64,000 bases of DNA, from NCBI RefSeq assembly GCF_000931935.2, contig NZ_AZAC01000083.1:36788-100787 (forward strand). The letters run 5' to 3'. The first letter of the stretch is position 1. Each line of letters starts with the position of its first letter. Below, one piece after another: positions 34,835 to 44,124 of the stretch. The translations under genes and the position numbers were made by a program. The notes beneath the pieces are model-generated. The model made no database searches, was not told the DNA's origin, and saw nothing but the letters and a program-made list of their open reading frames with translations. This DNA comes from Dethiosulfatarculus sandiegensis (GTDB lineage: Bacteria; Desulfobacterota; Desulfarculia; Desulfarculales; Desulfarculaceae).

Positions 34835-36013
34835 CTAAATTTTTTTGGCCCGGAGATAGACTCCGGCCTGTTCTACGAATGAAGTCACAATGCGACCTGT
34901 TATGGTGCGCTTGCGATAGGTGATCAGAACCTCCTGACCCGCTTCAAGGCCACGGTCCAGATAGGCCATGCCGATGCCCCTGGTAAAGCTTTCTTCCGAG
35001 GGCGCATCGCCCTCAAACTCCCAGGCCGGAACCATGGTGCCGCTGGAAATTTCGCCCACCTTTTGGCCATCGACCAAAACAGGCGAGCCTTCCCTGATCA
35101 TGCCCTTCTGGGTGGTCTGGATTGCGTAGATAAAGCGCGGCAGATGTCCGCTCTCGCCCGAATCCAGATCTTTTTTCTGCAGGGAAAGGGCCTCGCGGCC
35201 AATGTAGTCGCCCTTGGCGTCGCTTAGGTTCACCCCAAAGCGGGCCTGGGGATAACTCATAATGGGGCGGTCGGCGGCCAGTTCATGGCCGTAAAGGGGC
35301 AGGCAGGTCTCCAGGCGCAGGGTGTCCCTGGCCCCCAGGCCAACGGCCATTACGCCCTGTCCGCTGCCTGCGTCAAGCATGGCCTGCCAGAAGTCAACGC
35401 ACTTGTTCCAGGAGATAAAGAGTTCAAATCCAAGAGGTTCACCGGTGTAGCCCGTGCGGGAGACCAGAACTTCTTCTCCTTCATAGGAGCAGATACTGAG
35501 CCGGTTGCGCCCCGGAGCGGGCATATTGCCGGTCACCACCTTTTGCAGCACTTCTTCGGCAAGGGGGCCTTGCAGGGCCACCATGGCCAGATCGAAGGTG
35601 ATGTCGGTCATCTCAACCTGGCCGGTCTTGTGCCGGTTAAGCCATTCCCAGTCCTTTTCCCGGTTGGCTCCGTTCACCACCAAAAGATACTCCGACTCTT
35701 TGAACTTAAAGAGATAGGCGTCATCAAGGGGCTGGCCGTTTTCGTCAGAGATCAGGGTGTACTGGGCAAGGCCGGTGTAGAGACGGGATGCGTTGGCTGT
35801 GAGGGTTTTGTTAAGGAAGTTAAGGGCGTCTTCACCAGAGACCAGAAATCGGCCCATGTGGGTGATGTCGAAAAGCCCGCCGTGTTTGCGGCAGGCCAAA
35901 TGCTCCTGGATGATACCCGGGGGGTAAAAGACCGGCAGGCTCCATCCGGCGAAATCGACTAGGCGTCCGCCATTGGACTGATGCCAGTCATAAAGGGGGG
36001 TCTTGTGGGTCAT
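34835..36013 (-). CDS. gcvT: Aminomethyltransferase (glycine cleavage T protein)
   Basis: 392 residues. It releases ammonia from the H-bound intermediate and forms methylene-tetrahydrofolate. The catalytic Asp lies in QPLDDAYLF; VALQGPLAEEVL, VSRTGYTGEPLGFELF and GARDTLRLETCLPLYGHEL are the folate-domain motifs. The ATG at 36013 is chosen: AGGAGG ends five bases before it, while a GTG two codons upstream overlaps that site. First gene of the gcv operon, just behind the glycine riboswitch. A second GcvT domain is fused to SHMT at 40.3 kb; the two diverge clearly in sequence. Confidence 0.96.
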   Translation of the reverse strand: MTHKTPLYDWHQSNGGRLVDFAGWSLPVFYPPGIIQEHLACRKHGGLFDITHMGRFLVSGEDALNFLNKTLTANASRLYTGLAQYTLISDENGQPLDDAYLFKFKESEYLLVVNGANREKDWEWLNRHKTGQVEMTDITFDLAMVALQGPLAEEVLQKVVTGNMPAPGRNRLSICSYEGEEVLVSRTGYTGEPLGFELFISWNKCVDFWQAMLDAGSGQGVMAVGLGARDTLRLETCLPLYGHELAADRPIMSYPQARFGVNLSDAKGDYIGREALSLQKKDLDSGESGHLPRFIYAIQTTQKGMIREGSPVLVDGQKVGEISSGTMVPAWEFEGDAPSEESFTRGIGMAYLDRGLEAGQEVLITYRKRTITGRIVTSFVEQAGVYLRAKKI

Positions 36014-36054
36014 GGCCACCTCCTGGAAAGAAAGGGTGTGCTAAAAAGCCCCCT

Positions 36055-36245
36055 CCTGTCATGTGTGCCTGAGAGATTGACCACTTGGGCCTTGCCCCGT
36101 CGGCGGTCTGAACAAAAAGCCAGACTCTTTCCAGGAGTTGCCGGTTATGGCGGTCCTTTTGCCTGAGAGTTTCAACCTGGTTTAAAAGGTTTTGCCCCTT
36201 CGGCGGCTGCCCGGGCGAATTAAGCCCCGGCAACACTCTCCCACC
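36055..36245 (-). ncRNA. Tandem glycine riboswitch
   Basis: Two aptamers in the gcvT leader. Read on the minus strand, aptamer 1 (~36243-36150) has GGAGAGTGTTG, the GCCGAAGGGGCAA core and ACTCTCAGGCAAAAGGACC; aptamer 2 (~36140-36060) has CTGGAAAGAGTCTGG, GCCGACGGGGCAAGG and ATCTCTCAGGCACA. These are the hallmark GAGAG, GGGGCAA and CTCAGGCA segments. A CTCCTG/CAGGAG pairing closes aptamer 2, and the following GGAGGGGGCTTTTT could serve as a switch or terminator arm. It should activate the glycine cleavage genes when glycine is plentiful. Confidence 0.95.
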
Positions 36246-36579
36246 AGCCGGTAATGATTGTTTTGGGACGGAAGAATTGGTGATTTTTTGCTTCCGCCGG
36301 GCCGGATATCTCTTCCGGCTTTATGTGTCGGGCCTTAAACATCCGTAAAAGACAGGATAAAACCCGATTTGTTTGCTGCTTTTTATTCTCGCAAACTTTT
36401 ACCCCTGAAGGCATTAAAAAATACCTGCTCAGAAGGATTTCCTTGACTAAATTATTACCAGCAACTGTCAGTGTTTTGCAAGTTGTTCGGGATAATATAA
36501 AAAATAGGTTAATCAAAACGGCCCCTTGGAAAATAATTTTCTCCCTTGGGGCCGTTTTGCAGAGCTGTTGCCTAAAGCA
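36246..36579. other. Leader/promoter region of gcv and 3' region of tdh
   Basis: About 330 bases. The tdh terminator is at 36514-36559; the rest should carry the gcv promoter. On the minus strand TTGCAA, 18 bases, TAATAA around 36450-36485 is a weak candidate. No gene is seen. Confidence 0.4.
36514..36559 (-). terminator. Terminator of kbl-tdh
   Basis: Perfect 12-base arms CAAAACGGCCCC/GGGGCCGTTTTG with an inner GAAAAT/ATTTTC helix; on the minus strand the arm ends in TTTTG and T-rich sequence, 20 bases beyond the tdh stop. Confidence 0.85.
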
Positions 36580-37605
36580 TTATTGCCAGTCCAGGACCAC
36601 CTTGCCTGTGTGGCCTGTGTTCATCAGTTCAAAGGCCTCTTCAAAGTCATCGACCTTGAAGTTGTGGGTGATGACCGGGGTGATATCCAGACCGGCTTGC
36701 AAAATGCTGGTCATTTTGTACCAGGTTTCAAACATCTCCCTGCCGTAGATTCCCTTGATGAAAAGCCCCTTGAATATGACCTTGTTCCAGTCAATGGCCA
36801 TTTCGGAAGAGGGAATGCCCAAAAGGGCTATCTTGCCGCCGTGGTTCATGTTGGAGAGGATGTCGTCAAAGGCGCTTCTCACCCCGCTCATCTCCAGGGC
36901 CACGTCAAAGCCTTCGGTCATGCCCAGGTCGGAGGCGGTTTGGCTCACCGATTCCTTGGTCACGTTGATGGCTTTGGTGGCGCCCATTTTACGGGCCAGG
37001 TCCAGGCGATAGTCGTTTACATCGGTTATGACCACATGGCGGGCCCCCACATGGCGGCAGATGGCCGTGGCAAAGATGCCGATGGGGCCTGCGCCGGTGA
37101 TCAGCACATCCTCGCCCACCAGGTCAAAGGAAAGGGCGGTGTGGGCCGCGTTGCCAAAGGGGTCCAGGCAGGAGGCCACATCGTCTGAAATGCTTTCGGG
37201 GATTTTAAAGGCATTGCCCGCCGGCATGGAAAGGTACTCGGCAAAACAGCCGTCCCTGTTGACGCCTATGCCGATGGTGTTGCGGCAAAGGTGCCTTTTC
37301 CCCGCCCGGCAGTTGCGGCAGTGACCGCAGGTTATGTGGCCTTCGCCCGAGACCCGGTCGCCGAGCTCAAGGCCTTTTACCTCGCTGCCCAGCTCAACCA
37401 CTTCACCCACAAATTCGTGGCCGATGGTCATCGGCACCTTGATGGTGTTCTGCGACCACTGGTCCCAGTTGTATATGTGCAGGTCTGTGCCGCAGATAGC
37501 GGTTTTTTTAATCTTTACCAGGATATCGTTGTTGCCGACTTCGGGTTTGGGCGGATCATACATCCATAACCCTTTTTGGCTTTTTAATTTTCCAAGGGCT
37601 TTCAT
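36580..37605 (-). CDS. tdh: L-threonine 3-dehydrogenase
   Basis: 341 residues, zinc-dependent alcohol-dehydrogenase fold. It oxidises threonine to 2-amino-3-ketobutyrate with NAD+. Catalytic zinc: Cys in TAICGTDLHIYNWD and GHEFVGEVVE; structural zinc: CGHCRNCRAGKRHLC; NAD site VLITGAGPIGIFATAI. LDPFGNAAHTAL is a Tdh-specific segment. Follows kbl on the same strand, giving the usual kbl-tdh operon whose glycine product feeds the gcv operon next door. AAGGAAAG precedes the ATG. Confidence 0.96.
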   Translation of the reverse strand: MKALGKLKSQKGLWMYDPPKPEVGNNDILVKIKKTAICGTDLHIYNWDQWSQNTIKVPMTIGHEFVGEVVELGSEVKGLELGDRVSGEGHITCGHCRNCRAGKRHLCRNTIGIGVNRDGCFAEYLSMPAGNAFKIPESISDDVASCLDPFGNAAHTALSFDLVGEDVLITGAGPIGIFATAICRHVGARHVVITDVNDYRLDLARKMGATKAINVTKESVSQTASDLGMTEGFDVALEMSGVRSAFDDILSNMNHGGKIALLGIPSSEMAIDWNKVIFKGLFIKGIYGREMFETWYKMTSILQAGLDITPVITHNFKVDDFEEAFELMNTGHTGKVVLDWQ

Positions 37606-37722
37606 TTTTCTTTCCTTGAGTCTGTGCCTTGATCCGGGAGGCGGCTTTCGACGCCGTCTGCTGACCCGGTTTTGGCTTTCTCCACCCGCACTTGGCTTAA
37701 GGTGCGCTGAGAAAGTTGATAT

Positions 37723-38913
37723 CTATTTGATAATTCCAAGGTTTCTCCCCACCTTGGCAAATGCCGAAAGCGCCTGGTCCAGGTGTTTCTTTTCGTGGGC
37801 GGCCGATATCTGGGTGCGGATGCGGGCCTTGCCCTGGGGCACCACCGGATAGGAGAAGCCCACCACGTAGATGCCTTCTTCCAAAAGCTCCGCCGCCATT
37901 TTGCCTGCCAGCACCGCGTCGCCGAGCATCACCGGAATAATGGGGTGTTCGCCGGGAACCACGGTAAAGCCCAGGTTTTGCAGCCCTTCACGGAAGTAGG
38001 AGCTGTTTTCCCTTAGCTTGGCCCTTAAGTCGTCGCTTTTTTCCAGCATGTCCAGAACCGCCAGGGCCGCGCCTGCGATCATCGGGGCCAGGGAGTTGGA
38101 AAAGAGATAGGGGCGGGAGCGCTGGCGCAACCAGGTGATGATTTCCTTTTTACCGGAGGTGTAGCCGCCACTGGCTCCGCCGAGGGCCTTGCCCAAAGTG
38201 CCGGTGATGATGTCCACCCGGTCCGCCACTCCGCAGTGTTCAGGCGTGCCGCCGCCCTTATCGCCCATAAAGCCCACTGCGTGGGAGTCGTCCACCATGA
38301 CAAGCGCCCCGTATTTGTCGGCCAGGTCGCAGATGGAGCGCAGGTCGGCAATGATGCCGTCCATGGAAAATACACCGTCTGTTGCGATCAGTTTGAAGCG
38401 GCTGCCTTCAGCATCCTGGAGTTGTTTTTCCAGGTCGGCCATGTCGTTGTTGGCGTAGCGCATGCGTTTTGCCTTGCAAAGGCGCACACCGTCAATAATG
38501 CTGGCATGGTTCAGGGCGTCTGAAATCACCACGTCTTCAGGCCCCAGCAGGGTTTCGAAAAGCCCACCGTTGGCATCAAAGCACGAGGAGTACAAAATGG
38601 TGTCTTCGGTGCCCAGAAAACGGCTGATGCGTTTTTCCAACTCTTTGTGCAGGTCCTGGGTGCCGCAGATAAAGCGCACCGAGGCCATGCCAAAGCCGTA
38701 TTTATCGGCCGCTTCCTTGGCAGCCTCTATCAGTTTGGGATGGTCGGCCAGGCCGAGGTAGTTGTTGGCGCAGAAGTTGATGACCTTTTTGCCCCCGGCA
38801 ACCGTGATATCGGCGCTTTGGGGACTTAAAATCACCCTTTCGTCTTTATAGAGACCGCTCTCGACCAGTTCCTGGGTTTGATCTTTCAGGAAATTCAAGA
38901 AATCCTGGGGCAT
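37723..38913 (-). CDS. kbl: Glycine C-acetyltransferase (2-amino-3-ketobutyrate CoA ligase)
   Basis: 396 residues of the alpha-oxoamine synthase family. It cleaves 2-amino-3-ketobutyrate with CoA to glycine and acetyl-CoA. FCANNYLGLADHP, GFGMASVRFICGT, MVDDSHAVGFMGD and the PLP lysine in TGTLGKALGGASGGY are all present. AAAGGGAGG gives a strong ribosome site. Upstream gene of the kbl-tdh pair. Confidence 0.97.
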   Translation of the reverse strand: MPQDFLNFLKDQTQELVESGLYKDERVILSPQSADITVAGGKKVINFCANNYLGLADHPKLIEAAKEAADKYGFGMASVRFICGTQDLHKELEKRISRFLGTEDTILYSSCFDANGGLFETLLGPEDVVISDALNHASIIDGVRLCKAKRMRYANNDMADLEKQLQDAEGSRFKLIATDGVFSMDGIIADLRSICDLADKYGALVMVDDSHAVGFMGDKGGGTPEHCGVADRVDIITGTLGKALGGASGGYTSGKKEIITWLRQRSRPYLFSNSLAPMIAGAALAVLDMLEKSDDLRAKLRENSSYFREGLQNLGFTVVPGEHPIIPVMLGDAVLAGKMAAELLEEGIYVVGFSYPVVPQGKARIRTQISAAHEKKHLDQALSAFAKVGRNLGIIK

Positions 38914-39479
38914 GGCTTGCCTCCCTTTAGGGGCCTAATCTGAAAAATAACGCCGAAGGGCTTTGCCTCGGTGTTCTAATTACATAATAACTTAAATAAC
39001 AGAGGCCAGTGTGGAAAACAATCAAATTTGGACAGTGAAATGCATAATATGTAAAAAAATAAATTTATTTTGTGTTTAGTGGATTTATGTGATTTAATGT
39101 AAACGGAAAGGCCAACAAATCCCAGGAGTTTTATCTTGTAGTCGCATTTGATTGACATGGCTTGTCCGACAATGTTAGGGATTAAAAAATTTAAAAAATA
39201 TTCCAGCCTAGATCAGCCTCTTATCCTTTGTAGAGAAGGAAGGCTGATGGTAAATAAAAGAGAATCAAAAAAAACCGGAACTAATCCTCACTGATTTTTC
39301 GAAGAGGAAAACGCGCAAAAATTTGCTTAGGCTGTTTTTTGTAATGTTTTTTGGAGCAAAAGTGAGGTGCTCGGCCATAATATTTACTGTTTTCCTTAGC
39401 TGATTACCGCTTTGCTCTGTTTTAGCGGTCTTTGGTTCAGGATCTGAACCTCAAATCAAGACTAGTGAGATATCCGTTA
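38914..39479. other. AT-rich divergent intergenic region
   Basis: About 565 bases between kbl and an Lrp-type regulator gene transcribed away from it, noticeably more AT-rich than the flanking genes. Promoters and Lrp sites for both sides are expected here, but I cannot place them; TTGACA occurs at 39152-39157 without a convincing -10 box. No coding frame looks real. Confidence 0.5.
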
Positions 39480-39941
39480 ATGAGCGAAGTTAAACCAAAT
39501 TTGGACGCCACGGACCGGGCAATTATCATGGAGTTGCAGGCCGATGCCCGCAGGCCCTATAAAACCATCGCTCAAAAACTGGGTGTTTCCGAAGGCACGG
39601 TCAAGAACCGGGTGACCCGGCTCACCAGCCGGGGAATAATGAAGCTCGAGGCCAGGGTGAATCCCTGCGCCATGCCCAACCATGTGGCGGCCATGGTGGG
39701 GGTGACCCTAAAAAACAGAAGCCACAAAGAGACCATGGCCGAGATCGAGCAGACCCCAGGGGTCACCAGTGTATGGAACGCATCGGGACGCTATGATCTT
39801 TTTTTTGAGATTATGGTGGATTCCATTGACGAGCTGCACGAGTTTTTGTTTGAACGCTGTCTGGGCAGGATAGAGGGAATAGAGAGTACGGAAAGCTTTA
39901 TTCTTCTTTCTTCCAATACCAAATATTTCAAGCTTTCCTAA
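39480..39941 (+). CDS. Lrp/AsnC-family transcriptional regulator
   Basis: 153 residues from the ATG of MSEVKPNLDATD. N-terminal helix-turn-helix: DATDRAIIMELQADARRPYKTIAQKLGVSEGTVKNRVTRLTSRGIM; C-terminal RAM ligand-binding domain with GVTSVWNASGRYDLFFEIMV. Lrp-type proteins form octamers or dimers and respond to amino acids. Sitting between kbl-tdh-gcv and the GcvT-SHMT/TRAP cluster it may sense glycine, serine or threonine and act on either side; that is inference. The start lacks a good ribosome site. Confidence 0.9.
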   Translation: MSEVKPNLDATDRAIIMELQADARRPYKTIAQKLGVSEGTVKNRVTRLTSRGIMKLEARVNPCAMPNHVAAMVGVTLKNRSHKETMAEIEQTPGVTSVWNASGRYDLFFEIMVDSIDELHEFLFERCLGRIEGIESTESFILLSSNTKYFKLS

Positions 39942-40268
39942 GCATCTGCGCGCTCCACGCGCCTGGTGCGGCCGAGTGATGAAAAGGGGGAGCTGCCGGG
40001 GTTTTTCTTGGCGCTTCGTGTGTTTTTAGTTGACCAAGCGAGGTGGTTGATTTGCACCATGGCCTGGACAGCCAAAAAGGAGCACCCCTGGGCGTGATTA
40101 TGAATCCGCCTATTTCCCGCATTACCTGTAATCAAAGTGAAAAAGGTCACATAACGGAACCGGAAACCGCGTATGATTTAACCCGGCGTACTTTCAGCAA
40201 GGGTTACTCTATCTACCGGATGAACTTTTTTTTCGGTCTTCCGGCCGGGAGATTTTGGAGGTGAGTCA
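39942..40268. other. Intergenic region upstream of the GcvT-SHMT fusion
   Basis: About 325 bases. I looked for a second glycine riboswitch and saw none of its signature segments. TTGACC occurs near 40031 without a clear -10 box. No gene. Confidence 0.45.
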
Positions 40269-42935
40269 GTGACTGACAAGACACAATCACTAAGAACTCC
40301 TCTTTATTCCTGGCACACGGACCACGGCGGCAAAATGGTGGATTTTGCCGGTTTCAGCATGCCGATCCAATATGAGGCGGGCATAGTCAGGGAACATCTG
40401 GCCTGTCGCAGGTATGCGGGTTTGTTTGATGTGAGCCACATGGGCAGGCTTGAGTTTAAGGGCTCGCAGAAAATTTCTTTTTTGCAGCATGTCTTAAGCA
40501 ACAACGTCGAGGCACTTAAGCCCTGGCAGGCCCAGTACACCATGCTAACCACCCCCACCGGCGGGGCATTGGATGACGCCTTTTTGTACCGGTTTGACAA
40601 AGAGCGCTACATCCTGGTGGTGAATGCCTCCAATCTGGAAAAGGACAAGTCCTGGCTTAGGGAGCGGCTCAAGGATTTTCCGGATGCGGTCATGGAGGAT
40701 ATAAGCCAAAAAACCTCTCTGATTGCCCTGCAGGGCCCTTTAGCCAAACAAATACTGCAAGACCTCACGGAAGATGGCTTCCTGCCCGAGCCCAGGCGCA
40801 GCAAACTTGGGGCCCTCACCATGGCCGGGGCCAAAGTGCTGGTCTCCCGCACCGGTTACACCGGGGAACCAAACAGTTTCGAGCTCTTTGTTCCGGCTCA
40901 AAAGGTTCAGGATGTCTGGTCTGCCATATATGAAATGGGCTCTCACCTGGGGCTTAAGCCGATAGGTCTGGGCGCCAGGGACACCCTGCGCCTGGAGGCC
41001 TCGATGCCCCTTTACGGACACGAACTGGGGTTGGATGCCGAGGGATCCGAGATTCCTGTTTTTGCCCTGCCCCTGGCCCGGGTGGCGGTGAGCCTTTCGC
41101 CTTTAAAAGGCGAGTTCGTGGGCAAAAAGGCCCTGGCCGCCCAGTTCGAGGAGTTAAAAGGCCAGGATAACGGCGTTTACAATCCGAACGGACCCCTTCC
41201 GAAAAGGATTCTGTCCTTGGCCCTGTTGGATAAGGGCATTGCCCGGGCCGGGGATGAGGTTTTCCTGGGGGGTGAAAGCATAGGCAAGGTCACCAGCGGC
41301 ACTTCGGTTCCCTATTGGCAGAGCAAAGGGCAGGGTGCTTTGTTTAAGCTTACCGGGGAAACAAATCGGCGTTCCCTGGCCCTGGCCTATCTCAGGGCGG
41401 ACCTCAAGCCGGGCCATGAGGTACGGGTAAAGGTCCGCAAGCACAGTTTGGCCGCACAGGTGGTGAAGTCCCACGGTAGCGCGGAAGCGCCGCCCTATTT
41501 CAGGGCCTTGCCCGCGGGCTGGTCCCGTCCCGAGATCAATCCGGCTCTGGGCAGGGCGGAGAAAAAGCTTTCCGGCCTTTTAAAGGCAAGCCTCGATAAT
41601 CATAAGTGGCGTCAGACCCGGTGCATCAACCTGATACCCTCTGAGATGACGCCTTCGCCTTTGGTGCGGCTTTTGACCATAACCGATCCCAGCGGTCGCT
41701 ATGCCGAGCACCGGGGGCTTGAGGCCGAGCTGTTGCGCCAGGTTTTTTATTATCAGGGTACTGATTTTATTTCCCGGGTTGAAGAGGAATTGGCCAGTGA
41801 AATGGCGCTTTTCCTGGGCTGTTCCCAAGTGGAGCTACGCCCGGTTTCGGGCCAGATGGCCAATATGGCCCTTTTCAGCGCCCTGGTTAAATGGAAAAAC
41901 CGTTTTGATCTTAAGAGGGAGCCTGCCCGCTTAAACGGGGTATGGACCAATCATATAGGAAACGGCGGGCATTTAAGCGCCCAGCCCATGGGTGCGCTCA
42001 GGGATTATGTGGCCAAGAACCCGGCTACTGAACGGTTTTCTGTGGTGAATTTTCCGGTGAAAAGAAAAGACCCCTTTGCCATTGACACCGACCGCCTGGG
42101 TGAACTTATGGAGCACACCCGGCCCGAGCTTGTGGTCCTGGGCAAGAGTATGGTTCTCTACCCGGAGCCTGTGGCCGAAGTGGCCGATTTGCTAAAGCAA
42201 ACCGGTTGCCGGGCCATGCTGCACTATGACATGGCTCATGTGTTGGGCCTCATCGGGCCGTATTTTCAGGAGCCTTTCAAAGAGGGGGCCGATCTGGTGA
42301 CCGGCTCGACCCACAAGACCTTTTTCGGGCCCCAGCGGGGGGTGGTGGCCGGTGATTTCGAGCCCAACACACCGGGATTCGAGCTGTGGGAGGCCATAGA
42401 AAACCGGAGCTTCCCCGGTATGGTGAGCAACCATCACCTTGGCACCTTGGTGGGGCTTTTGGCCGCTGTCCTGGAGATGAATGCCTTTAAAGACGCCTAT
42501 CAACCTCAGGTGCTGGCCAATGCCAAGGCACTGGCCGCTTCCCTGGCCGAGAACCGGGTCAAGGTCTGCGGCGACCCCCAAAAGGGTTACACCCAGACCC
42601 ACCAGGTGGTGGTGGATGTCGGTTATGGCCGGGGGATGAAGACCGCTTTATTACTTGAAAAAAACAACATCATCACCAATTACCAGGCCCTGCCCTGGGA
42701 TGAAGGTTTCACCGCCAGTTCGGGACTGCGCCTGGGAGTGGCCGAGATGACCCGTTTTGGCATGAAGGAAAAGGATTTCACCCGCTTGGGCGAGTTGATG
42801 GCCCGGGTGATTATAAAGAATCAAGATGTCACGGAAGAGACGGCTCGGCTTCGCCGCAATTTTAAGGAGCTTGGCTACTGCTTCCAAGGCAAGGAGATAG
42901 AGGGCTTCAGCCAAGACTTGTTGCGTTCGTTTTGA
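40269..42935 (+). CDS. Bifunctional fusion: GcvT-like aminomethyltransferase plus serine hydroxymethyltransferase-like domain
   Basis: 888 residues. Residues ~8-410 are a GcvT domain (LRTPLYSWHTDHGGKMVDFAG, GALDDAFLYRF with the catalytic Asp, VSRTGYTGEP, GARDTLRLEASMPLYGHEL). From ~430 to the end is a PLP fold-type I SHMT-like domain: INLIPSEMTPSPLVR, GNGGHLSAQPMG, HYDMAHVLGLIG and TGSTHKTFFGPQRG with Lys683 as the PLP lysine. Both domains use tetrahydrofolate, so the fusion could pass methylene-THF from an aminomethyl donor to glycine, making serine. The SHMT half is divergent, so another aldol-type reaction is possible. GTG start with TTTTGGAGGTGA upstream. Followed by TRAP transporter genes on the same strand. 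Confidence 0.85.
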   Translation: MTDKTQSLRTPLYSWHTDHGGKMVDFAGFSMPIQYEAGIVREHLACRRYAGLFDVSHMGRLEFKGSQKISFLQHVLSNNVEALKPWQAQYTMLTTPTGGALDDAFLYRFDKERYILVVNASNLEKDKSWLRERLKDFPDAVMEDISQKTSLIALQGPLAKQILQDLTEDGFLPEPRRSKLGALTMAGAKVLVSRTGYTGEPNSFELFVPAQKVQDVWSAIYEMGSHLGLKPIGLGARDTLRLEASMPLYGHELGLDAEGSEIPVFALPLARVAVSLSPLKGEFVGKKALAAQFEELKGQDNGVYNPNGPLPKRILSLALLDKGIARAGDEVFLGGESIGKVTSGTSVPYWQSKGQGALFKLTGETNRRSLALAYLRADLKPGHEVRVKVRKHSLAAQVVKSHGSAEAPPYFRALPAGWSRPEINPALGRAEKKLSGLLKASLDNHKWRQTRCINLIPSEMTPSPLVRLLTITDPSGRYAEHRGLEAELLRQVFYYQGTDFISRVEEELASEMALFLGCSQVELRPVSGQMANMALFSALVKWKNRFDLKREPARLNGVWTNHIGNGGHLSAQPMGALRDYVAKNPATERFSVVNFPVKRKDPFAIDTDRLGELMEHTRPELVVLGKSMVLYPEPVAEVADLLKQTGCRAMLHYDMAHVLGLIGPYFQEPFKEGADLVTGSTHKTFFGPQRGVVAGDFEPNTPGFELWEAIENRSFPGMVSNHHLGTLVGLLAAVLEMNAFKDAYQPQVLANAKALAASLAENRVKVCGDPQKGYTQTHQVVVDVGYGRGMKTALLLEKNNIITNYQALPWDEGFTASSGLRLGVAEMTRFGMKEKDFTRLGELMARVIIKNQDVTEETARLRRNFKELGYCFQGKEIEGFSQDLLRSF

Positions 42936-43032
42936 ACCCGGAGTTGAACTGAAGCGATTAAAAGCCACAGTTCCCGGCCGCACGGGATCGTCCGCTTAAT
43001 TATGATATTGAGTTAATGAAAAGGAGCCTGAA

Positions 43033-44022
43033 ATGAAAAAAAGCCTGGTATGCTTTTTTGCAGCCGCTTTTCTGCTGGTTGGTGCAAGCGCATGTTTTGC
43101 CAAGACCAAGTGGGACATGCATCTGAACTACCCCGCCAACAATTTTCATTCCGTGGGTGCCAAGGAATTTGCCGACAAGGTGAGAGAGGCAACCAACGGG
43201 GAATTGGATATCAGACTTCATCCCGGTTCCTCCCTGGGCTTCAAGGGTCCGGAACTATTAAGGGCCGTGGCCGAGGGACAGCTGGCCATCGCCGAAATCC
43301 CCACCGGCATGGTGGAGGGCGACGCGCCTTTGATGGCTTTGACTGCCCAGCCTTTTATTGCCAACACCTTCAAGGAACAGCGCAAGCTCTATGAATTGGC
43401 CAAGCCTGCCTATGCCAAGGTGCAGAAGAGGTTTAACCAGTTCACCCTGTACACCTCCTTGTGGCCCTTTGCCGGCATCTACACCCAGCGCCCGGTTAAT
43501 TCGGCCGCCGATTTAAATGGCCTTAAGATGCGCGTCTACGACGGCACCGGCCTGGCCTTTGGTGACGCCGCCGGCATCGCCGCCCGCAAGATGCCCTTCA
43601 GCGAGGTTTACCCTGCCATGAAGGCCGGTCTGCTGGACTCCATGTACACCTCCAGCGTCTCGGGCGTGGATGCCAAGGCCTGGGAGATCTTGAAATACTT
43701 CACCCGCATCAACATCGTGGCCCCGGTCAACCTGATCAACGTCAATAAGGAAGCCTGGGACAAGCTGCCCAAGGACGTGCAGGAAAAGGTTCTCAAGGTC
43801 GCGGCCGAGATGGAAAACAATATGTGGGACAAAGTGGCCAAGATGGACGTCGACAGTGTGGCCACCCTGGCTAAAAACGGTATGACCGTGGTCGAGGTCA
43901 ACCCCGCCTTCAGAAAAGAACTGGATGCCATGGGCGAGAAACTGCGCGCCAAGTGGGCCAAAAAGGCCGGTAAGGACGCTCAGGAGATCCTGAAAAAGTA
44001 CCGCGAGGAAACCGGACGCTAG
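43033..44022 (+). CDS. dctP: TRAP transporter substrate-binding protein
   Basis: 329 residues with signal peptide (MKKSLVCFF ... ASACFA, cleavage before KTKWD). DctP-type periplasmic receptor: HSVGAKEFADKVREATNGEL, LAIAEIPTGMVEG, LNGLKMRVYDGTGLAFGDAAG with the usual carboxylate-binding Arg, KAGLLDSMYTSSVSG. It delivers an organic acid-like ligand to DctQM. AAAAGGAGCCTGAA precedes the ATG. A hairpin after the gene probably raises its level relative to dctQM. The ligand cannot be read from sequence. Confidence 0.93.
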   Translation: MKKSLVCFFAAAFLLVGASACFAKTKWDMHLNYPANNFHSVGAKEFADKVREATNGELDIRLHPGSSLGFKGPELLRAVAEGQLAIAEIPTGMVEGDAPLMALTAQPFIANTFKEQRKLYELAKPAYAKVQKRFNQFTLYTSLWPFAGIYTQRPVNSAADLNGLKMRVYDGTGLAFGDAAGIAARKMPFSEVYPAMKAGLLDSMYTSSVSGVDAKAWEILKYFTRINIVAPVNLINVNKEAWDKLPKDVQEKVLKVAAEMENNMWDKVAKMDVDSVATLAKNGMTVVEVNPAFRKELDAMGEKLRAKWAKKAGKDAQEILKKYREETGR

Positions 44023-44027
44023 AATTT

Positions 44028-44056
44028 AAAGCCGCCTTTTAAATATGGCGGCTTTT
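44028..44056 (+). terminator. Terminator or attenuator between dctP and dctQ
   Basis: AAAGCCGCC/GGCGGCTTT arms followed by TTAT, six bases after the dctP stop. As the dctQM genes follow, it is likely leaky. Confidence 0.75.
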
Positions 44057-44124
44057 ATGGGATTGATAAACCGGGCAAGGCCCAAAAGGGCCTTGCCCCG
44101 CCATCCCCGGAGGGTAAAGCCGGT

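Noticed and set aside
38976..39158. Small AT-rich open frame in the kbl-Lrp intergenic region
   Set aside because: No ribosome site, no family similarity, and composition typical of a promoter region.
39942..40268. Possible second glycine riboswitch before the GcvT-SHMT fusion
   Set aside because: None of the GAGAG, GGGGCAA or CTCAGGCA segments seen in the gcv leader is present.
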